Source: an uncultured Flavobacteriales bacterium
GTDB lineage: Bacteria; Bacteroidota; Bacteroidia; Flavobacteriales_G; Salibacteraceae
Length of the DNA stretch: 64,000 nucleotides
Direction: 5' to 3'
Assembly (NCBI GenBank): GCA_943788725.1
Contig: CALSRJ010000001.1
Location: 186,001 to 250,000 of the forward strand
The notes under the pieces are model-generated. The model was not told where the DNA came from. It saw nothing but the letters and a program-made list of their open reading frames with translations, and did no database searches. The translations under genes were made by a program, and so were the position numbers. This document shows, piece by piece, positions 62,451 to 64,000 of the stretch (position 1 is the stretch's first letter; the number at the start of each line of letters is the position of its first letter).

Positions 62451-63626
62451 ATGAGAAAGGTCGTAGCATTTGCGCTATTGATGGTTACAGGAAGTGCGGT
62501 GTTCGCGCAGGGAGCGAAGGTTTTAAATGCGTACAACTACCTGAATGATGGCGAGTTGTTGAAGGCAAAAGAGCAAATTGAACCTGCAACAGAACACGAG
62601 AAGACCATGAGCGATGGTAAAACATGGTATTACCGCGGTCAAATCTTCGAACAGCTCTATTTTTCAGACGATCCTAAGTTTGCCGATCAAAAGGAGGGAA
62701 GCCTGTTGGAAGCCGTTAAGTCGTTTGAGAAGGCCATCGAATTGGGCAGCAAGCGCATTAATATGAACGATGTACAAGACAGGTATACCCGCTTGGGAGC
62801 GTTTTGCTATCAAGAGGGCGTCAATTCCTTCAATGTCAACAAGTATGAGGAAGCAATGAACTACTTCCTCACGTGCAATAGCGTTAGGGAAGGAAACGGA
62901 TCCTTGGATTCAGGGGCGATCTACAGCGCCGCGGTGGCTGCCTTAAACGGAAAGATCTACGACACGGCTGAGGAGAATTTCCGAAAGGTAATCGCAATGA
63001 ATTATCAGGTGGAAGATAGCTACATCAACTTGGCAAACATGTACAAGGAAATGAATGCTACCGAAAAGTACAAGGCTACGCTTACAGAAGCGCGAAAGGC
63101 AATGCCAAATAGCCAAGAAATCATTACCGCTGAGATCAATATCTATTTGGAATCCAAAGAGTACGATAAGGCACTGGCCAACCTGGATCTCGCGATTAAA
63201 AATGATCCATCAAATTCACTGCTTTACTTCGTTCGCGGTAATATTTATGATAGTAAGCAGGCTAGCATGATGACAGGCGAGAAGATGGACGCCTCAAATG
63301 AGACGTTTGAAAAGGCTGAGCAAGATTACCTCAAGGCCTTAGAATTAAAACCGGATTACTTTGATGCAGCGTACAGTCTGGGCGCATTGTACTACAACCG
63401 CGGGGCTGAAATGCTGAACCGGGCTAACCTAATTTCAGACGACGCGGCGTATAGAAAGGCCAAAGAAGTAGCAGAAGGACAGCTGAACGAAGCGCTTCCA
63501 TTCCTGGAAAAAGCGCATGAACTCAACCCTGAGGATGTAAGTACCATGACTTCATTGAAGGCAATGTACGGGCGTACGAATCAGGTGGACAAGTACAACG
63601 AGATGGACGAAAAACTGAAAAATTGA
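62451..63626 (+). CDS. Secreted tetratricopeptide repeat protein
   Basis: A 391-residue protein with signal peptide (MRKVVAFALLMVTGSAVFAQ). Several TPR units can be read: TWYYRGQIFEQLYF with EAVKSFEKAIELG, NVNKYEEAMNYFLTCNSV, YDTAEENFRKVIAMNYQ, ESKEYDKALANLDLAIKNDP, EKAEQDYLKALELKPDYFDA and LPFLEKAHELNPED. Such periplasmic TPR proteins are abundant in Bacteroidota; no partner is obvious. It has a strong promoter and a terminator, so it is a single-gene unit. Confidence 0.88.
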   Translation: MRKVVAFALLMVTGSAVFAQGAKVLNAYNYLNDGELLKAKEQIEPATEHEKTMSDGKTWYYRGQIFEQLYFSDDPKFADQKEGSLLEAVKSFEKAIELGSKRINMNDVQDRYTRLGAFCYQEGVNSFNVNKYEEAMNYFLTCNSVREGNGSLDSGAIYSAAVAALNGKIYDTAEENFRKVIAMNYQVEDSYINLANMYKEMNATEKYKATLTEARKAMPNSQEIITAEINIYLESKEYDKALANLDLAIKNDPSNSLLYFVRGNIYDSKQASMMTGEKMDASNETFEKAEQDYLKALELKPDYFDAAYSLGALYYNRGAEMLNRANLISDDAAYRKAKEVAEGQLNEALPFLEKAHELNPEDVSTMTSLKAMYGRTNQVDKYNEMDEKLKN

Positions 63627-63647
63627 TCGTTCATTTATACAGAATTG

Positions 63648-63676
63648 AAGCCTCGACTTGGTTGGGGCTTTTTTTT
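63648..63676 (+). terminator. Rho-independent terminator
   Basis: AAGCCTC/GGGGCTT, a 7-bp stem with one T-G pair and a 9-nt loop, followed by eight Ts. Confidence 0.85.
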
Positions 63677-63681
63677 GTGCT

Positions 63682-63689
63682 TAACTTTG
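63682..63689 (+). promoter_or_regulatory. -7 promoter box for the EGF-like lipoprotein
   Basis: TAACTTTG, exact TAnnTTTG, 11 nt before the ATG at 63701. An ATG at 63691 opens only a six-codon frame. Confidence 0.55.
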
Positions 63690-63700
63690 GATGGAACCGC

Positions 63701-64000
63701 ATGCATTCTAAGCTTTCATACCTAGTTGCCATCACGGCCTTGCTCTTTGCTTCTTCTTGCACTAATCCATGTCGAAAGCTGGATTGTCAAAATGAGGCTT
63801 TTTGCAATGATGGCGAGTGTATCTGTCAAAAATGGTTTGCCGGAGAGGCCTGTGAGTTGAAAATCAATCGAAACTATACCGGGACTTACTACGGGGTGTA
63901 TGAAGTTGAAAATGGGACGCAAATGAGAACCTCTGACAGCCTTCATATAGCAGCCGGAGAGCTCCCAAATGAACTGATTACCGATATTGGCCTGTCCCTT
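63701..64000 (+). CDS. EGF-like lipoprotein, cut by window edge
   Basis: The frame is open for 100 codons from the ATG at 63701 and leaves the window. MHSKLSYLVAITALLFASSC is a lipoprotein signal with C at residue 20. Immediately after, CRKLDCQNEAFCNDGECICQ and KWFAGEACE form an EGF-like domain with the six-cysteine pattern, followed by beta-rich sequence beginning NYTGTYYGVYEV. Such lipoproteins are frequent in this phylum and have no known role. The C-terminal part is unseen. Confidence 0.75.
   Translation, partial: MHSKLSYLVAITALLFASSCTNPCRKLDCQNEAFCNDGECICQKWFAGEACELKINRNYTGTYYGVYEVENGTQMRTSDSLHIAAGELPNELITDIGLSL

Noticed and set aside
1-64000. CRISPR arrays, tRNA or rRNA genes, transposases, prophage
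   Set aside because: No regular spaced repeats, cloverleaf-like sequences, rRNA motifs, transposase or phage structural proteins were seen on either strand.

Overview
The window looks like chromosome from a marine, Cryomorphaceae-like Flavobacteriales (phylum Bacteroidota). The signs are type IX secretion (T9SS) C-terminal sorting tails, the cysteine-rich linker with core DPMASNYDP, surface and secreted families typical of the phylum (DUF4465, DUF3667, DUF6155, DUF4197), and Bacteroidota-type promoters with a -7 box TAnnTTTG (often TAnnTTCG). Shine-Dalgarno sequences are rare. I see no tRNA, rRNA, CRISPR array, insertion sequence or prophage. Genes are packed tightly, with many 4-nt ATGA overlaps and convergent pairs whose stop codons overlap.

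Layout. 0-4 kb: secreted protein and lipoprotein, then ndk-DUF1569-prfC. 4-10.5 kb: rRNA methyltransferase, two uncharacterised proteins (one HIRAN-like), SGNH hydrolase, ogt, DEAD-box helicase. 10.4-16.7 kb: SulP transporter, a junction of two truncated genes, fmt, DUF6265 lipoprotein, VIT-family transporter, nucleoid-associated protein. 16.7-20 kb: a polyamine operon, arginine decarboxylase - agmatinase - deoxyhypusine-synthase-like enzyme. 20.3-26.7 kb: ABC-F ATPase, a candidate small RNA, DUF6155, imelysin, DUF3667, and an ABC transporter operon whose permease is a broken chimera. 26.8-33.4 kb: pruA, 3-hydroxyacyl-CoA dehydrogenase, a frameshifted T9SS protein, a double OmpA-domain protein. 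33.5-44.6 kb: pnuC-sua5-MFS, TIGR02757, glycosyltransferase, lolD-DUF4197-SOUL, a large membrane protein, pyrD-HMG-CoA lyase. 44.7-51.5 kb: a vitamin B12 uptake locus controlled by a cobalamin riboswitch (DUF4465 protein, surface protein, BtuB-like receptor, BtuG-like lipoprotein), flanked by two lipoproteins sharing a C-terminal motif. 51.6-64 kb: an 11-repeat TPR-like envelope protein with a small membrane protein, recQ, clpC, gyrA, a secreted TPR protein, and a partial EGF-like lipoprotein.

Main observations. (1) A recurrent promoter geometry: at nine starts an exact TAnnTTYG box ends 3-8 nt before the start codon, and four more starts show near-matches, which predicts leaderless mRNAs. 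(2) Two loci (about 13.21 kb and 25.52 kb) where halves of unrelated genes are joined, either real deletions or misassemblies. (3) Three single-base frameshifts, two in 7-base homopolymers of one T9SS gene and one in a G5 run of clpC, which point to sequencing error or possibly slippage. (4) The polyamine operon containing a deoxyhypusine-synthase homologue, unlikely to modify eIF5A in a bacterium. (5) The complete B12 import locus. No wholly unprecedented defence or mobile system is evident.
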